A DNA stretch of 64,000 nucleotides from Niveispirillum fermenti (GTDB lineage: Bacteria; Pseudomonadota; Alphaproteobacteria; Azospirillales; Azospirillaceae). Positions 61,822 through 64,000 of the stretch are shown in pieces. The DNA lies in assembly GCF_048066175.1 (NCBI RefSeq), contig NZ_JBLTXA010000005.1, forward strand, positions 248,001 through 312,000, in the 5' to 3' direction. Position numbers and translations under genes: made by a program. The first letter of the stretch is position 1. Every line of letters begins with the position of its first letter. The notes under the pieces were generated by a model that made no database searches, had not been told where the DNA came from, and worked only from the letters and a program-made list of their open reading frames with translations.

Positions 61822-63009
61822 ATGATGATGAAGATGACGACGACAAGCCCTGCCCCATCCGTCACGACCGCCAGCGGCCAGCGCCTGCCCTTCCTGGACT
61901 GGGTCCGGGTCGGCGCCTTCGGCCTGCTGATCCTTTACCATGTCGGCATGTTCTATGTGAGTTGGGACTGGCATGTGAAGAGCCGCCATGCCGGTCCGAC
62001 GCTGGAGCCATTGATGCTGCTGTCCAGCCCGTGGCGCCTGTCATTGCTGTTCCTGGTGTCGGGCGTGGCCACGCGCTTCATGGCCGACCGCATGGGACCG
62101 GGCACCCTGTCGCGCACCCGGCTTTCGCGCCTGGGCATCCCGCTGCTGTTCGTCATGGCCGTGCTGGTCGTGCCGCAACCCTACTTCGAGGTCGTGGAGA
62201 AGCTGGGCTATGCTGACGGGTTCGCCGCCTTCTGGGTACGCTATCTCAGCTTCGATCAGTCCTTCTGCCGGGGGGAGGATTGTCTGATTCTGCCCACCTG
62301 GAACCATATGTGGTTCGTGGCCTATCTGCTGGTCTATACGCTGCTGCTGGCCTTGCTGCTGTCGCTGGGCGCCGGGCGCTGGCTGGCGCGGCTGGGACAG
62401 GGCGTCCGCCTGCGGGGGCCTGGCCTGCTGCTGGTGCCCGTCATCGTCCTGGCCCTGCTGCGCATCGCCCTGCTGGACCGGTTTCCCATCACGCACAATC
62501 TGGTCTGGGACTGGTACAATCACGCCCTTAGCTTTGGCATGTTCGTGACCGGATATGCCATTGCCCGTAACGCGGACCTGTTCGACAGGCTGGCCGTGCT
62601 GCGCTGGGCCAGCCTTGGCCTCGGGCTGCTGGCCTGGGCGCTCTATGTCTGGTACGCGCTGACCTTCTGGCATGACGCCGCAGAGCCGCCGGGCGAGGGG
62701 CTGCGGATGGCCAGCCGCGTGGTCTATGCGGTCCAGCAATGGTGCATGATCCTGGCCGTGCTGGGCTTTGCCCGGCGCCACCTGAACCGGTCGGGCCCCG
62801 TGCTGCGCTATCTGTCGGCGGGGGTCTTTCCCTTCTATATCATCCATCAGACGGCCATCGTCGTGGCGGGCCACATGCTGACGCCGTTCGCCCTGTCCGG
62901 GGTGGCCGAGTCGGGCCTGATCATCGCCGCCACGCTGACGGCCTGCCTTGCCACCTATGAGCTGGCGCGGCGGGTGGGGGTGTTGGGCCCGTTGCTGGGC
63001 GTGCGGTGA
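61822..63009 (+). CDS. Acyltransferase family 3 membrane protein
   Basis: 395 residues with about ten TM helices. Family signatures: LPFLDWVRVGAFGLLILYHV (start of helix 1, with the conserved His of the acyl-transfer site), SSPWRLSLLFLVSGVATRFM, and YLSAGVFPFYIIHQTAIVVA near the end. Members move acetyl or other acyl groups onto polysaccharides or lipids at the membrane. Several ATGs (61822, 61825, 61828, 61834) can start it and no ribosome site decides among them. The 5' end lies close to or overlapping the divergent LytTR gene, its likely regulator. Confidence 0.85.
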   Translation: MMMKMTTTSPAPSVTTASGQRLPFLDWVRVGAFGLLILYHVGMFYVSWDWHVKSRHAGPTLEPLMLLSSPWRLSLLFLVSGVATRFMADRMGPGTLSRTRLSRLGIPLLFVMAVLVVPQPYFEVVEKLGYADGFAAFWVRYLSFDQSFCRGEDCLILPTWNHMWFVAYLLVYTLLLALLLSLGAGRWLARLGQGVRLRGPGLLLVPVIVLALLRIALLDRFPITHNLVWDWYNHALSFGMFVTGYAIARNADLFDRLAVLRWASLGLGLLAWALYVWYALTFWHDAAEPPGEGLRMASRVVYAVQQWCMILAVLGFARRHLNRSGPVLRYLSAGVFPFYIIHQTAIVVAGHMLTPFALSGVAESGLIIAATLTACLATYELARRVGVLGPLLGVR

Positions 63010-63120
63010 TAGCCGACATCCATCAAGGGAATCTTTACACCTCGCCCCGCATGATGGGCACCGGCCGGTTCGGGGTTGGAACCGGCAATGGGCCAAGAAC
63101 GGGGCCGGGGGAATGCGATC

Positions 63121-63687
63121 GTGACAGGCGTGGCCGACATGCAGGACAGGGCCGTTGCGCGGCCGGCCGGACCCGCCGGGGACCGGCGGTTGCGCGAACT
63201 GGTCGACTACTGGGCCGGCAAGCGCGGGCCGGCGGGGGATGCCCCCCGCCGTCACGATCTGGACCCGGCGGAGATGCGGCCGCTGCTGCCCTGGCTGATG
63301 CTGCTGGATGTGCTGGAGGATGACTATCGCTACCGGCTGGTGGGGACGGGCCTGGACGGGCTGTTCGGCCGCCCGCTGACGGGGCTCACCCTGCGCGCGG
63401 CGTGGCCGGCGCGGCTGGGCGACCATTGGCGCCACTGGATGGACCATGCCAGCCGCACCGCGACCCCCGTGGCCACGTCGGCCACGCTGCATGGGCCGCG
63501 CGGGCCCCTGCGGCTGGATGCCGTGTTCCTGCCTTTGTGCAACCGGCCCGGCCGGGTGGACATGCTGCTGTCGGGCATCAGCGGCACCTGCCTGCGCCGC
63601 GCCACACCCATGCTGCTGCTGCGCCCCGGGGTGGAGGTGCTGGAAGATGCGGTGACGGGCTTCACCGCGGAAACGCTGACGGTTTGA
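63121..63687 (+). CDS. PAS-domain protein (PAS_5-like)
   Basis: 188 residues. A short N-terminal region is followed by a PAS_5-type domain: LRELVDYWAGKRGPAGDAPR, DLDPAEMRPLLPWLMLLDVL, YRYRLVGTGLDGLFGRPLTG. No output domain is present. Such stand-alone PAS proteins are common in Rhodospirillales and their role is not known. GTG 63121 is chosen because GGGGGAA lies seven bases upstream; ATG 63088 and TTG 63076 would lengthen it. Confidence 0.75.
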   Translation: MTGVADMQDRAVARPAGPAGDRRLRELVDYWAGKRGPAGDAPRRHDLDPAEMRPLLPWLMLLDVLEDDYRYRLVGTGLDGLFGRPLTGLTLRAAWPARLGDHWRHWMDHASRTATPVATSATLHGPRGPLRLDAVFLPLCNRPGRVDMLLSGISGTCLRRATPMLLLRPGVEVLEDAVTGFTAETLTV

Positions 63688-63750
63688 TGCGGGGTGCATC
63701 CCGGTGCTAGGGTGGCGGCCCTTCCCGGCACCGCAGATGATCCCCCGCCC

Positions 63751-64000
63751 GTGACGACCAGCAGCAAAACCCGTTCCGATGGCGGCTCCGCCGCCGCCAT
63801 TTCCCCCATGATGGCCCAGTATCTGGACATCAAGCGGCAGCATCCCGGCTCGCTGCTGTTCTACCGCATGGGCGATTTCTACGAACTGTTCTTCGATGAC
63901 GCGGTCCAGGCGGCCGGCGCGCTGGATATCACCCTGACGCGGCGCGGCCAGCACCAGGGGGAGGATATCCCCATGTGCGGCGTGCCCGTCCACAGCCATG
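63751..64000 (+). CDS. mutS: DNA mismatch repair protein MutS (5' part only)
   Basis: The first 83 codons are present; the gene runs off the window. The translated start (about 20-83) is unmistakable: MMAQYLDIKRQHPGSLLFYR, MGDFYELFFDDAVQAAGALD, then LTRRGQ and IPMCGVPVHS. The mismatch-contacting Phe-x-Glu motif is seen as DFYELFF. GTG 63751 is the likely start. MutS binds base mismatches and recruits MutL. As a core repair gene normally on the main chromosome, its presence on the same DNA as an iteron origin is notable. Confidence 0.93.
   Translation, partial: MTTSSKTRSDGGSAAAISPMMAQYLDIKRQHPGSLLFYRMGDFYELFFDDAVQAAGALDITLTRRGQHQGEDIPMCGVPVHSH

Overview
The window is high-GC DNA with the gene content of an alphaproteobacterium, most like Rhodospirillales/Azospirillaceae (Azospirillum, Niveispirillum, Nitrospirillum or Rhodocista type). 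The grounds are the RsaA-like secreted repeat protein, the Wsp/Che3-like chemosensory cluster, the Rep/ParAB type and the many hybrid histidine kinases. The genus cannot be fixed from sequence alone. No rRNA, tRNA, CRISPR array or transposase was seen.

Region 1 (87-12490) is a complete non-flagellar chemosensory system. A minus-strand operon reads cheW, cheR-TPR, cheW, CHASE3-type chemoreceptor, cheA-REC, cheB. Facing it on the plus strand are an HPt-REC-REC-GGDEF diguanylate cyclase and a large hybrid kinase with two N-terminal receivers. The parts list matches the Wsp (c-di-GMP) system and recalls the Che3 (cyst) cluster of Rhodospirillum centenum.

Region 2 (about 12760-16970) is a replication and partition module: an array of 18-bp iterons (consensus TGTGCCGGATTGCACGGG), a Rep_3-type initiator, and convergent parAB with an XRE-ParA fusion. 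Three more iterons lie upstream of parA. Two identical 16-bp palindromes, one upstream of parA and one inside parB, are candidate parS sites. Because mutS and greB lie on the same DNA, the replicon is probably a chromid, or a chromosome with an integrated replicon.

Region 3 (17138-30327) holds ornithine aminotransferase, arginase and an Lrp-type regulator (arginine to glutamate semialdehyde), greB, two further hybrid kinases, a receiver-only protein, an Rrf2 regulator and small hypothetical genes.

Region 4 (30010-37968) is an exopolysaccharide export locus: YjbE-like, YjbF-like and YjbH-like proteins, an SLBB (Wza/GfcC-type) export protein and a GT2 glycosyltransferase.

Region 5 (38521-54152) carries a 1860-residue RTX/Calx-beta S-layer or adhesin-like protein. 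It is followed by a GT9-like protein, a DUF6165 protein, two GT4 glycosyltransferases and a type I secretion ABC transporter with its membrane fusion protein. I read it as a dedicated synthesis, glycosylation and secretion locus; the TolC-type outer-membrane channel is not in the window.

Region 6 (54364-64000) holds a DUF1080 protein, a low-molecular-weight tyrosine phosphatase, a group of three paralogous LuxR-type regulators plus an HTH-only protein with an MFS transporter and no luxI, a YbjN-like protein, a membrane LytTR regulator divergent from an acyltransferase, a PAS protein and the 5' end of mutS.
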